64,000 bases of DNA from Gordius sp. MW1. Its lineage: Eukaryota; Nematomorpha; Gordioida; Gordea; Gordiidae. The translations under genes were made by a program, and so were the position numbers. Under the pieces are notes generated by a model. The model saw only the letters and a program-made list of their open reading frames with translations. It was not told the DNA's origin and searched no databases. The stretch covers positions 3,410,001 through 3,474,000 of the forward strand of contig OZ038527.1 in NCBI GenBank assembly GCA_964036665.1. The letters are read 5' to 3'. Shown here one piece after another: positions 37,251 through 48,639 of this stretch (position 1 is its first letter; each line of letters begins with the position of its first letter).

Positions 37251-39086
37251 TTAATTGCTATGCAATTTATGGGCTCGTTTTTGGTTGTCCGTTGTCCGTT
37301 GTCTGTCTGTCCGTTACCCTCCCTATCTATTTGCATTGGGTATATTAGGTTATCGCTTTTTTAAATTAATGGATGAGAAAGAGGTGCCCCACCCCTCATC
37401 TCTATCTCCCTCGCTGTGTTATTTTTTGAATTAATGCATAAGAGGTGCCCCACCCCTCATCTCTATCTCTCTCGGTGTGTTATATATAAGATTTGTTAAA
37501 TTTTTATTATATAATAAACATAAATAAAAGTTGTTTACTTTTAATTGCTATGCAATTTAACTAGTTTTTGTTATATAATAAACATAGATAAAAGTTGTTT
37601 ACTTTTAATGCTATGCAATTTAACTAGTTATATAATAAACATAAATAAAAGTTGTTTACTTTTTAATTGCTATGCAATTTAACTAGTTTTGGGGTTAGAA
37701 TCCCGGAGTTTTTTTGACTCTTATGATTGTTCTTGTTACTATCATTGATAATAAGAATTTTTGGCCGTCCGCTGGCTGCTGACCAATGAAAAAAATGACA
37801 ATTGGCCAAAATGTGAATCAAAATTATTTTTTTCGTTTTTTTTTGACTATTATGATTGTTCCTGTTTCTACCATTGCTATTATGACTTTTTGGCCGTCCG
37901 CTGGCTGCTGACCAATGTTATATAATAAACATAAATAAAAGTTGTTTACTTTTAATTGCTATGCAATTTAACTAGTTTTTGGGTTAGAATCCCGGAGTTT
38001 TTTTGACTCCTATGATTGTTCTTGTTACTATCATTGATAATAAGACTTTTTGGCCGTCCGTTGGCTGCTAACCAATGAAAAAAATCACCATTGGCCAAAA
38101 TGTGAATCCGAGTTTATTTTTTCGTTCTTTTTTGACTATTATGATTGTTCCTGTTACTACCATTGCTATTATGACTTTTTGGCCGTCCGCTGGCTCCTGA
38201 TATATGGAAAAAATGACCATTGGCCATGTGAATCGAAATTATTTTTTTCGTTTTTTTTGACTATTATGATTGTTCCTGTTCCTACCATTGCTATTATGAC
38301 TTTTTGGCCGTCCGCTGGCTGCTGACCAATGGAATAAAATGACCATTGGCCAAAATGTGATTCGAAAATTTTTTTTCGTTTTTGACTATTAGGAATTTAT
38401 ATCCACTTTTACCGTGTCCTGGCTGCTGACCAATGGAAAAAAATGACCATTGGCCAAAATGTGATTCGAAAATTTTTTTTCGTTTTTTTTACTCTTATGA
38501 ATTTATATGCACTTTTACCGTGTGCTGGCTGCTGACCAATGGAAAAAAATGACCATTGGCCAAAGTGAGCATCAAAATTTTTTTTTCCGTTTTTTTGGCT
38601 ATCATTGACTTATAGAGTATCTGTTGGTACTGACCAATAGAGAAAAAGTGACCATTGGCCAAATTTTTGATTTTTTTAATTAAAAATTGTTCAAATTCTA
38701 CAAAAAATTTCTCCCAACAATTCTGCAAATTCTTAACATTGTGTTGTTTATAATATAATGTTTGTTAGACCCATAATAACTAAAGGCCATAAAAACTAAT
38801 GTAATACGCAACTAGATGCAAACACTAAATCTAACCCTAACCCTTGCCTATATTACATTTTGCCTTTATTACATTTTGCCTATAATGGAAAATTTGTATA
38901 AATAATTAATTAATCATTAGGCATTTAATACCCCCCTATAGGCATTCTCGCCCCTTCCCACCTTTCTCGCCCATAAATTGCATAGCAAATATGATACATT
39001 TATACGAAGTACAGATGAGTCGTCCCCCCTTCCCTTCCCCTCTTCCCTTCCCTTCTCCCCCTTCCCACGAGGGCCGAAGGCCCGAG
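37251..39086 (-). mobile_element. DINE/Helentron-like element, copy 3 (tandem partner A)
   Basis: Begins with the short palindrome AATTGCTATGCAATT followed by TATGGGCTCG and GTCCGTTGTCCG repeats, and ends with the hairpin GGGCCGAAGGCCC plus GAG. An inverted GCCCATAAATTGCATAGCAA lies near the far end (38970), giving subterminal inverted repeats. The centre (about 37740-38670) is a minisatellite of roughly 110-145 bp units built on GGCTGCTGACCAATG and ACCATTGGCCAAAATGTGA. Four copies of a TATAATAAACATAAATAAAAG unit lie near 37500-37690 and at 37920. Non-coding. Confidence 0.7.
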
Positions 39087-40532
39087 TTATTAATTGCTAT
39101 GCAATTTATGGGCTCGTCTTTTGGTTGTCCGTTGTCCGTTGTCCGTTACCCTCCCTATCTATTTGCATTGGGTATATTAGGTTATCGCTTTTTTAAATTA
39201 ATGCATGAGAAAGAGGTGCCCCACCCCTCATCTCTATCTCCCTCGCTGTGTTATTTTTTAAATTAATGCATAAGAGGTGCCCCACCCCTCATCTCTATCT
39301 CCCTCGCTTTCGGGCGGGGTCGGGTTTTAATTGCTACGTTAAATTAATGCATAAGTATATTATATAATAAACATAAATAAAAGTTGTTTACTTTTTAATT
39401 GCTATGCAATTTAACTAGTTTTGGGGTTAGAATCCCGGAGTTTTTTTTGACTCTTATGATTGTCCCTGTTACTACCATTGCTATTATGACTTTTTGGCCG
39501 TCCGCTGGCAGCTGACCAATGAAAAAAATGACCATTGGCCAAAATGTGAATCCGAGTTTATTTTTTCGTTTTTTTTTTGAATATTATGATTATTCCTATT
39601 ACTACCATTGCTATTATGGGCCGTCCGCTGGCTCCTGACCGATGGAAAAAATGACCATTGGCCAAAATGTGAATCGAAATTATTTTTTTCGTTTTTTTTT
39701 GACTATTATGATTGTTCCTGTTCCTACCATTGCTATTATGACTTTTTGGCCGTTTGCTGGCTGCTGACCAATGGAATAAAATGACCATTGGCCAAAATGT
39801 GATTCGAAAATTTTTTTTCGTTTTTTTTGACTATTATGAATTTATATCCACTTTTACCGTGTCCTGGCTGCTGACCAATGGAATAAAATGACCATTGGCC
39901 AAAATGTGATTCGAAAATTTTTTTTTCGTTTTTTTTACTCTTATGAATTTATTTCCATTTTTACCGTGTGCTGGCTGCTGACCGATGGAAAAAAATGACC
40001 ATTGGCCAAAGTGAGCATCAAATTTTTTTTTTACGTTTTTTTGGCTATCATTGACTTATAGAGTATCTGTTGGTACTGACCAATGGAGAAAAAATGACCA
40101 TTCGCCAAATTTTTGATTTTTTTATAGAAATTGTTCAAATTCAACAAAAATTTCTCCCAACAATTCTGCAAATTCTTAACATTGTGATGTTTTATAATAT
40201 AATGTTTGTTAGACCCATAATCACTAAAGGCCGTAAAAACTAATGTAATACGCAACTAGATGCAAACACTAAATCTAACCCTAACCCTTGCCTATATTAC
40301 ATTTTGCCTATATATAAATGGAAAATTTGTATAAATAATTAATTAATCATTAGGCATTTAATACCCCCCTACAGGCATTCTCGCCCCTTCCCACCTTTCT
40401 CGCCCATAAATTGCATAGCAAATATGATACATATATACGAAGTAAAGATGAGTCGTCCCCCCTTCCCTTCCCCCCTTCCCTTCTCCCCTCCCCTTCTCCC
40501 CTCCCCCTTCCCACGAGGGCCGAAGGCCCGAG
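39087..40532 (-). mobile_element. DINE/Helentron-like element, copy 4 (tandem partner B)
   Basis: Follows the previous copy directly, in the same orientation: the GGCCCGAG end at 39086 is followed after two to three bases by the next AATTGCTATGCAATT start. It has the same layout with six to seven minisatellite units (about 39450-40115), an identical-looking right part (CTAACCCTAACCC, then TTCTCGCCCCTTCCCACC), and the same GGGCCGAAGGCCCGAG end at 40517-40532. Confidence 0.7.
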
Positions 40533-41439
40533 TTTATAAATTATAGATAATCTATTTTATTAGTAAATTACCAATATTATATAAAATATTATTTTAGTAC
40601 GAATTTGTATTCCAAAAATTTAAAGAAGTGACACAACAGGTAAAAAATGTATTGAACATTTGATGAATTTTAATTGGTTATCTCTTATCAATTGTTGTAT
40701 GTGCAAAACAAAGTTTTATCAACTTAAAATATCTGATTTTGGCTTAACCTCTTAAATTTGAAAGCCATTTGATAAATTACTTTAGTACAGTATTAATGAA
40801 TGTTATTGAAAATTTTAATAGATGTTATTTAAATGCTCAGTAAAAAATGCAAAAATACTCAGTAAATAAACTTAATAATGCTCAGTTATAAATATAAAAT
40901 GCTCAATAATTTCAAAAAAATGCTCAGTAATTCTAATTAACAATACTCTATATTAATCTATTTAGCGTTAATATTTTATAAAAATAAAGTTGTGGAAATT
41001 AAAATAGTTTTTTATTCTGGCTACATTAAACAGATTGGAGACCTGATTGTTAAAAATGTTTATCAATTAAAAGGCATCTTTGTGTCTTGAATTTTTCCTC
41101 CCTTCTCACCCTTCAAATAAATATGGCAAATTAGAAAAGCTATGAAAAGTAATGACCTATATTTCCCATTCTAAAATGCTCTGTCTCTCCCTTCTTAAAT
41201 TTTATTATGCTTGTGTGTGTTTATAATGTATTTATTTGCAAATTTATTGAGAGTTATCAATCTTACACTTTATAAAGGCAAAATATAAAATTTTTTTTTA
41301 AATATAATCACAAAATAATTATTAACAATTGAAAATGGAAAATTAAATTTTGCTGGATACAACTTTTATTTCAAAAATTTAAAATTTAAATTATCTAAAT
41401 TTACTATTACTTAACAATAAATGCAGATTTAGCCTTTAA

Positions 41440-42360
41440 GGGTCTTTTTTTTGCCCCAAACTTTTGGCTTCTTTAGGTGATTGGAAAAATTTAAGTTTAA
41501 TTGCCAACAAAACCACATGCCTGCAAATATATTGTATAAAAAGCAACAATTGCACTTGCCTTTAAAGCATTTTTTACAATCATTTGGAAATTCACATAGC
41601 CAAAGCCAAAAATTCTTTGACATTGCTAATGTTATTCACTAATCATAATACTTCTTGCTGGTATACAGTACTCAGTAATATTAAGATGTTTTTTGGAGGA
41701 TATTAATATTATTTCTTGCAAATTCATAACCTTCTGTCCATAACTTCAAATTTTTTATAGGTTTTGACAATTTTTTTCGAGTATAGTTTTATTAAATTTA
41801 CAACAAATTGGAAACCCTAAGTGGTGTAACCCTCTAAAAGAAGCATTAATTAATGGAATTATCAAAAGGTACAAAGCTATGCATGTTAAATTTAAAATAT
41901 TATAGATTTCCCGATCTATATAGTTTGGATAATTTGGTCGCAACGATCCTCCATCCAATTTTTAAAACAAATTGGCCGTGGATCCGTCTTGAGAAAAATA
42001 AGATATTAAGAAGACACCTTAAATTACATTAATTTATTGATCCCTAACCAGGAGGAAAGACAGGACCTAGAGGAACCAAATGCGTTGGATTTTTTTAATC
42101 TTTCAAAGTCGAAAAGTATTCAAGAGTGCATTCACACATTTGTAAATTCGAATAATAGTGATTTGTTAATATATAATAATATCCCTAAATTGAAGAAACT
42201 TTTCATTAAATTCAATGTACCCCTATCATCTAGCGCCCCCGTCGAGCGTCTTTTTAGTCTGGTAAATTAATTTTCAGTGAAAAGCGAACTAGCCTATTAG
42301 ATGACAATATAGAAAATAACGTATTATTGAAATCGAATCATCATTTATTACCTTCTGATT
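41440..42360 (+). pseudogene. hAT transposase relic of the 5.5-kb element
   Basis: A degraded frame near 41937-42000 reads TILHPIFKTNW, the typical hAT LDPRFK region. After a stop, 42037-42270 reads ERQDLEEPNALDFF, then PLSSSAPVERLFS, the hAT C-terminal dimerisation signature. A one-base shift after VERLFSL is followed by a KRTSLLDDN-type segment to about 42360. Two or more frame breaks; not functional. The N-terminal part is not recognised. Confidence 0.8.
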
Positions 42361-42570
42361 TTTATATAAATGTTTAAATAAATAATTTCAAAAAATATTG
42401 TTTTTTGTAACTTTAGGTGTAACTAGTTCCATCAGGTAAGTAACTGGAACTGTAATCAGTTACATTTGAAAATTTGTAACTGTAACTGTAATTAGTTAGA
42501 TTTTTTGTGAAAGTAACTGTAACTTAACTAGTTACTGTGGTAAAGTAACTTTAACAGCTCTGGTACTATG

Positions 42571-43112
42571 CGAGGAAACAAAGGAGAAAAGAAGCGCGAA
42601 AAGTGGTCAAAGCGCGTAGCTGGAGGTTTAAAGGTCAACGATCGAAAAACGGTATACATGGAAATGAACGTTACAGGCAGCCCATCGCTGGATGACCATT
42701 TAAAGTACCCAAAAGTAGGCAGCTTTACATACCTCGGGTCGATGCTACATCAAGAGGGAGGTTGCGCAACAGAAGTCAATGCCCGGATCCAGAAAGGATG
42801 ACTTAAATGACGAAGTATATCCGGTGTAATGTGCAACAATAAAATACCAATATGGATGAAGAGCAAAGCTTACATATACATCTAAGACCGGTGTTACTCT
42901 ATGGAAGTGAAACATGGGCATTAAACACCACGGAAGGAAAGCTTTTACAAGCCACAGAGATGAAAATGATACGGTGGAGCATGGGGTATACTAAGCTCGA
43001 CCATACGACGAATGACTTTCTCATGACAAAAATGCGTATTCAACTTATGGCAGACATGTTTAACGAAAATCGATTAAGGTGGTATGGGAATATATTACAA
43101 AGGGACACGAAT
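42571..43112 (+). pseudogene. LINE reverse transcriptase, C-terminal piece (sense)
   Basis: Reads KWSKRVAGGLKVNDRKT, FTYLGSMLHQEGGCATEV, then after a stop and frame change RPVLLYGSETWAL, MKMIRWSMGYT and RLRWYGNILQRD. This is the segment after the YADD box in animal LINE reverse transcriptases of the RTE/jockey type. Its upstream continuation (GATATAGTACTATG, coding DIVLC) lies at 37077-37090 on the other side of the hAT insertion. Confidence 0.85.
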
Positions 43113-43251
43113 GGCTATATCATCGGCATATAGCATACATTATGGCGATGGCTCTTGAATGTCTCTCGTTATGGTGTCTATAATTATATTAAATAAAAGG
43201 GGAGTTCAGGCAGATCCTTGATGTAATCCAATTTTAAGCCAAAAAGGTTGA
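43113..43251 (-). pseudogene. LINE reverse transcriptase, catalytic piece (antisense)
   Basis: On the minus strand this reads KIGLHQGSA, TPLLFNIII and CMLYADDIAI, the QGS and YADD region of a LINE reverse transcriptase. It continues, across the gypsy insertion, from the piece at 47337-47810. It meets the sense C-terminal piece head on at about 43112. Confidence 0.85.
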
Positions 43252-43256
43252 GAGTT

Positions 43257-43700
43257 TAGTGATTGTGTTTAAGAGGATATGTTAATCACCTATTTTGCTA
43301 TATCACCAATTTAGTGGTGTTTGGATGAAATGCATGACAGTCTAATATATCCAAAGAATCTTTATTTAAATGAGACATATCATGCGAATACAATTTGAAG
43401 ATAAAAAGGACAAAACGCGAGATTAAACAATTGCAGCGAAGATGTAGTAATAAAACATATGGATAGATATGTAACGAGAGTAAATGTGATGGTGTATAGT
43501 AATCCTGTGAGGATCAGAAGAATTATGGATCCTAATTCCAAATGCAGTGGCATTATATAGTTCCTAATTTAGATCCTCTAATATTCTGGAAATGGTGTAG
43601 AACAAACTAGAACAAAAAATCATCCGATTTTTTCGAATTCGCTACAATTCGATTTTTATTCAATTGGCTACTTAATGTCGCCAATGTCTAAACACTACAA
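43257..43700 (-). repeat. LTR (3' LTR) of the gypsy element
   Basis: A 444-bp direct repeat of 46891-47331; starts TAGTGATTGTG and ends AACACTACAA on the plus strand. GAGTT lies immediately outside (43252-43256). Confidence 0.93.
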
Positions 43701-43789
43701 TACTCCCTTTCCAGATATATTTAAAGTTTTAAATATGTCGATAAAAATTGGCTAAAAATTATGTGATGTATTCACGAAGATTTTTCGGC

Positions 43790-44470
43790 CAATGTACTTT
43801 TCTACCTCTTCTAGTTCCTTTGGCTGGTTCTTCCACCTCTTGGGTCGTTGCTTCAGCTTGAGTTTCGTAGGCAATATGAAAGGATGGTTCCTCTCTACTT
43901 AGATGACAGGGTTTTAATCGGTCTAATGAGACTGAATTTCTTTTGCCATTTTTTTCAAGAACGAAGTATTTTGGTTCACGTTTCCATACTTTTTAAGGAC
44001 CGTCATACGTTGGAGAGAGTGGCTTACACACAGCGTCGTTTCTGACAAAAACGTGGGTTGCTTCGAACAGATCTCTGCTGACTTGTTCTTTTGTTGTAAC
44101 ATGATGTTTTGGTATGGGGTAAGGAATTTTTGCCATGGTCCTCCTCAGCTTGTCAACGAAATGATGTTGTAATGGGTCAGGTTCTATCTTTAGGACGAAG
44201 TCTCCTGGTAGTCGTAAACTCGTACCGTACACCAATTCTGCTGTTGTTGCTCCTATGTCTTCTTTACTAGTTGAACGTAAACCTAATAATATCAATGGTA
44301 AAATTTCGTTCCACTTCGTCTCGCCGGCGGCTTTTAACGACTCTTTAAGTTGTCTGTGGAATCGTTCGACGAGTCCATTTGCTGCGGGATGGTAGGCGGT
44401 TGTTTTAATATGTGTGCATCCTAAGAGATTTCAGAGTGGCGCGCATGCCTGGGTGTGATATGGCGTGAAA
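43790..44470 (-). pseudogene. gypsy integrase remnant
   Basis: A short zinc-binding-like tail (HAISHPGMRATLKSL) is joined almost directly to a segment IKTTAYHPAANGLVERFHRQ near 44400, then LGLRSTSKEDIGATTAELVY and the C-terminal part to about 43800. Most of the DDE core is missing, so the integrase cannot be active. On the plus strand the frames at 43848 and elsewhere are shadows. Confidence 0.85.
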
Positions 44471-44474
44471 ATGG

Positions 44475-45340
44475 TCAAAAACTGTTTTTCTGAGTGTTTA
44501 TGAAATGACCGGTCGAGGTAATTGGAAATAACTGTAACTTCAAAGATTTGATACATAGGTAGATGGCGAGGAGTTCTCGACTGAATGTGCTGTACCGTGA
44601 TTGAGCTGGCTGAAGCTTAACCGAAAAAAATGCCACAGGCGAAGTTTTTTCTGCTACAGTTTGTTCCAACACTGCACCCCGCCGAGCGCGGCTTTAGCCT
44701 TGTCGAACGCTTTCCTCTGACTGTCGTTCCACGGATTTCCGAGGGTTTTTAAGTATGTCAGTTAATGGCTGTAGAGTTAGCGCCATTCCTGGTAAGAATC
44801 TCCGGTAGAAATTTATCATACCAAGGAATCTGCGGAGTTTTTTACTCGAATCCGGAAAATTTTGTATGGCATCAATCTTCTCCGGTAGGGGGGTTATACC
44901 TGTAGAAGATATTTTGTGTCGAAAAAATTCTAATTCTCCGACTCAGAATTGGCACTTGGCGGGATTGATCCTCAAATCATATTCTTGTAGATGTTGAAGA
45001 ACGGTTTTTAGGAGCCTTTCATGGTCCGCGTCGGACGAGCTAGCTAATAGAATATCATCTATATATGCGTAGGTTCCTTCTACTCCTCTTAAAACTACAT
45101 CGATAAACCTCTGGAAGGTTTGTGCGGCGTTCTTTAGCCCAAAAGGCATTCTGTAGAATTCGAAAAGTCCGAACGGTGGCGTTACGGCTGTCTTGCAGAT
45201 GTCGTCTTGTGCAACCGGAATATGATGGTATGCTCTTACCAAATCCAATTTGCTAAAAACAGTTTTTCCGCATAGATTTGCTGTGAAGTCATGTATGTGG
45301 GGTATTGGGTATCGGTCGGGAACCGTTACTTTATTCAAGC
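44475..45340 (-). pseudogene. gypsy reverse transcriptase and partial RNase H
   Basis: 45338-44943 is an open reverse transcriptase segment: [41 protein letters not shown] and the catalytic YIDDIL. After a stop the thumb/connection follows, and 44672-44475 gives the start of RNase H (SPVAFFSVKLQPAQSRYSTF), which breaks off before the later catalytic residues. The open length of the core suggests recent loss of function. Confidence 0.9.
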
Positions 45341-45810
45341 TTCTTTAGTCCCCGCAGGGTCTCCAGTCGCCTGATTTTTTGACAGACAAATGTAATGTGG
45401 ATGCCCAATTACTTTTTGACTCACTGATGATACCTAGTTCCAGCATATATTCGAACTCCTTTTTGGCTGCACTTAATTTATCGGGCGCCAATCGTCTGGG
45501 GCGTAAGTGCTGGGCTAGGCCTTTTGTCAGAATGTGGTGTCGTACGTCGTGCTGTGGGATTCGACCCGTAAAGTTTAATGGTGATGTGAGCGACGGAAAG
45601 TCTTTTAATATGGCCTCGAATTTAGAATTCTGATGAGTGAATGCTACACGAATTCCAAGTGTTTGGTGCTGTGAGGCGAATCCTTTGAGGATAGATGTGT
45701 CACTCCGTTGATTAATCTTTTGTTTTTAATGTCCACCATCAGATTGTGTTTGTGTAACAGGTCAGCTCCTATAATCGGAGTGTGAATGCTATCAGGAATA
45801 TCCATTGTAT

Positions 45811-46047
45811 CTAACGTCTTAGGCCTAGGTTTAGAGCTAACATCTTTTGTCCAAAAGTGCAAATGTTGCTTTTGTTGGCAGCTTGCAATACCGGGCCATT
45901 TGGAATTTTTGGGAAATTGGCTGGTGGTGGAATAATGCTAACTTCGGCGCCGGTGTTGATAAGAAACTTTTGTTTCGACGTTTGGTCAATAATGTAGAAT
46001 AGACAACTGTTTGAATCCGTGCCAGCAGTAGCCGTTGTCTGGGCCAC
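45811..46047 (-). pseudogene. gypsy aspartic protease remnant
   Basis: Reads FLINTGAEVSIIPP where active retropepsins have a DTGA-type motif, so the catalytic Asp is Asn here. The continuation at 45862-45644 (IIGADLLHKHNLMVD) matches the ILG-type second protease motif. Confidence 0.85.
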
Positions 46048-46055
46048 CCGGCCTG

Positions 46056-46700
46056 TTAGTTTTTTTTATTGTCATCCGTAAAGGCGCAGGGCTTTAGGCA
46101 TTTGCGAGCCTTGTCCTGGAATTTGGAATGATAATAACAGTATAGGTGCTTTTGTGCCCTATTCCGTGAATTACTTCTTGTGCGTACTCTTCCATGGTAG
46201 GATCGTTGAGATAAATTGTTTATCTGTAACTCTAAATTACTAATTTTTTTTGTCAAATCCTGTATTGCCTTGTCACTATCAGTGGATTTAGCTATAGTAG
46301 TAAAATAATTATTTTGTGGAATTGTTTCATATATTCGGTCCGCGACTTCAGCTAAACTTGATAGTTTTCTTCTCCCAAACAGGTTAGAATTTCAGTAATC
46401 TCTTTAGGCATTTTGTTTACCCATAAGTTCTTGAGAATTGTATTTGGTGTTCTCCTAGTAAGGACTTTAAATGTCGTAAGAGTTGACTTGGGGATTTGTC
46501 GTTTAAGTCGACATCCTTGAAGAGCTTTTGGATTCTTTTTGTGTCACTTTGTCCAATTCTTTTAATCAATGCTTGTTTTAAGGCATCATATGGATTCTCT
46601 TCTGGGATGTTAAGGATGAGATCAGCGACCTCCTCTGCCACTTCTATGGGGAGAGATTCTAATAAATATGCATATTTTACCTTCTGAGAAGATATCATCC
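46056..46700 (-). pseudogene. gypsy gag remnant
   Basis: 46698-46417 reads KVKYAYLLESLP, then YDALKQALIKRIGQSD and SPSQLLRHLKSLLG, a pattern typical of Ty3/gypsy gag in invertebrates. A Cys/His cluster at 46256-46056 (CYYHSKFQDKARKC) sits where the zinc knuckle is expected. Broken by stops. Confidence 0.75.
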
Positions 46701-46890
46701 TGGTTGAGAATATAGCATCGACCTGTGCTAGCCAAATCTGAATGTTCCTAGAGTGGAAATCAGGGATTTTGATGTGGACAATTGATTCCTGCTTGATACC
46801 TCAAGTAGATGAAGTGTTTATTGGTATTTCCTCATTGGAAGTTAAAAAATCAGTAGGTTGCGTGTTCATGTTTAAGAGGGGTCACCAATT

Positions 46891-47331
46891 TAGTGATTGT
46901 GTTTAGGAGGATATTTTAATCACCTATTATGCTATATCACCAATTTAGTGGTGTTTGGATGAAATGCATGACAGTCCAATATATCCAACGAATCTTTATT
47001 TAAAAGAGACATATTATGCGAATACTATTTGGAGATAAAAAGGACAAAACGCGAGATTAAACAATTGCAGCGAAGATGTATAAAACATATGGATAGATAT
47101 GTAACGAGAATAATGGGATGGAGTAAAGTAATCCTGTGAGGATCAGAAGAATTATGGATCTCGTAATTCCAAATGCAGTGGCATTATATAGTTCCTAATT
47201 TAGATCCTCGAATATTCTGGAAATGGTGTACAACAAACTAGAACAAAAAATCATCCGATTTTTTCCAATTCGCTACAATTCGATTTTTATTCAATTGGCT
47301 ACTTAATGTCGCCAATGTCTAAACACTACAA
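46891..47331 (-). repeat. LTR (5' LTR) of the gypsy element
   Basis: Direct repeat of 43257-43700 with few differences over its length, including two or three short indels. GAGTT follows at 47332-47336. Confidence 0.93.
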
Positions 47332-47336
47332 GAGTT

Positions 47337-47810
47337 TCCAACTGTTGTTCCTAGTGCAAGAGTCTGAGGTCTCATAAATATTTTTCATAAGCCGTATATA
47401 TGCGTCAGGGATATTTTGTTTTCTCAGACACACCATGTTAAAGCGCGAAGGACCGTGTCATAAGCTTTCTCCAAGTCGATAAAGACTATCTGTAAGGCTC
47501 TTATCTTTTCACCATATTTATCCATCATTTATCATAGTGCGAAGATTCGGATTGTGGATTTGTCGGCCACAAATCCGAATTGGTTAGCCGATATTTCCAC
47601 TTCGTTTTTCAGCCTTGTCACTAGGATCCTTTTCATAAGCTTCAAGCAGTGGCAAGTTAGCTTGATACCTTTGTAATTGCCACAGCCCTGAGGGTCTCCT
47701 TGAAGGGGGGGGGGGCGAGGGTTCAAACTTCTAAGATTTTTTTTAATATTAAAAATGCGATTACATTTACATATCGATCTTTGGAAAAATAAATGTAATA
47801 ATATCAAGGG
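47337..47810 (-). pseudogene. LINE reverse transcriptase, N-terminal piece (antisense)
   Basis: On the minus strand: QGDPQGCGNYKGIKLTCHCL, LVTRLKNEVEISANQFGFV, VFIDLEKAYDTVL, then NIYETSDSC up to the gypsy insertion. This is the 5' half of the LINE reverse transcriptase domain, with frameshifts. It is 5' truncated near a poly-G tract (47706-47716). Confidence 0.88.
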
Positions 47811-47811
47811 A

Positions 47812-48465
47812 ATTTGGAACTTTAATTAGCACTCATATTTCGGTACTTTTTAGATTCCCAGCCATTTTTATTTATGTGAAACATGTAATTTGTGTAGTTT
47901 GTTTTTTATCCATTTTTAATTTATATTGTATTTTAAATGTTAGGATCATTCTTTTATAAATGTATATGCCTACCACATTTTTTATAATTATTCAAATATT
48001 AATTTTTTCTTATATTTATTTACTATTATTTAAATTATCTGATTTTTAAATGAGGTTGAAGGCACATTTTTTGACTCCTTTTTACACATATATTTGTGTA
48101 ATTTCAACCCATTATGCATTACTAAACTGAATTTAGATCAGTTTCCAAATATTTACCAGAAAGTTATGCAATAAAGTTAATAATTTAAACTCTGAAAATG
48201 CTAAATTAGAGCGTACAGCAAACAAACTAAATTTTCGAGGATGTCGATTTTATGATTAAAGAGGTTAAAGGTACGAAAAATGGCCTGTTTGGTGTTTTTA
48301 GGGTATATTCTCATGCCATGTTAAATTGAATATTGATAATTATTTTGTAATCCGATAGAACATTTATTAATTATTGTACATTATCTTAATTTTATTTTTC
48401 TTGTTTCACCTCAACATTTAGACTTATCCGCGTTTATCTGAGCCTTTCCCGATTAAAGTTAATCC
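47812..48465. other. non-coding AT-rich stretch
   Basis: No gene or element recognised. Confidence 0.4.
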
Positions 48466-48639
48466 CATGTTATTGTAAATAGAGTACATTAGAGTACATA
48501 ATGCTTATACGGTGTTTACTAGCACATCGCTCTGTTCCTTCGCTTATTCTCCTCACTTAATCCACTCCGTTTCTCCTTCTCATCCACTTCCGCCCTATCT
48601 ATCCAAGCACACAAGAAGGGGGCTGGTAGAGTAGAGGTA

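Larger units (their letters stand above)
37091..42562 (+). mobile_element. 5.5-kb hAT element with nested insertions
   Basis: Terminal inverted repeats CAGAGCTGTTAAGTAAC and CTTTAACAGCTCTG with subterminal GTAACTAGTTAC-type repeats at both ends. The flanks are both gtactatg (37083-37090 and 42563-42570), a perfect 8-bp duplication. The transposase relic lies at the right end (about 41440-42360, + strand). About 3.3 kb of it is two tandem DINE-like elements (37251-40532). The insertion split a LINE reverse transcriptase: joining the two sides restores DIVLCEETKE. Confidence 0.92.
43257..47331 (-). mobile_element. Ty3/gypsy retrotransposon inserted in a LINE
   Basis: Two near-identical LTRs (43257-43700 and 46891-47331) flank a degraded gag-pol on the minus strand. 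The outer flanks are both GAGTT (43252-43256 and 47332-47336), a 5-bp target duplication lying within LINE coding sequence. A primer-binding-like site (TTGGTGACCCC on the minus strand, 46878-46888) abuts the right, 5' LTR. Order along the minus strand: gag, zinc-knuckle-like segment, protease, reverse transcriptase, partial RNase H, partial integrase. About 1.4 kb shorter than typical gypsy elements, through internal deletions. Confidence 0.93.

Noticed and set aside
37500-40120. CRISPR-like array
   Set aside because: Units are long, variable and without unique spacers; the context is animal transposons.
38050-40255. Several repetitive frames (ANGHFF-type repeats)
   Set aside because: They are translations of the DINE-like minisatellite in shifting frames, not genes.
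42037-42270. Independent small gene
   Set aside because: SSSAPVERLFS identifies the hAT transposase C-terminus, and it lies at the right end of a defined hAT element.
45379-45633. 84-codon plus-strand frame
   Set aside because: It is the shadow of gypsy pol, which is coded on the minus strand.
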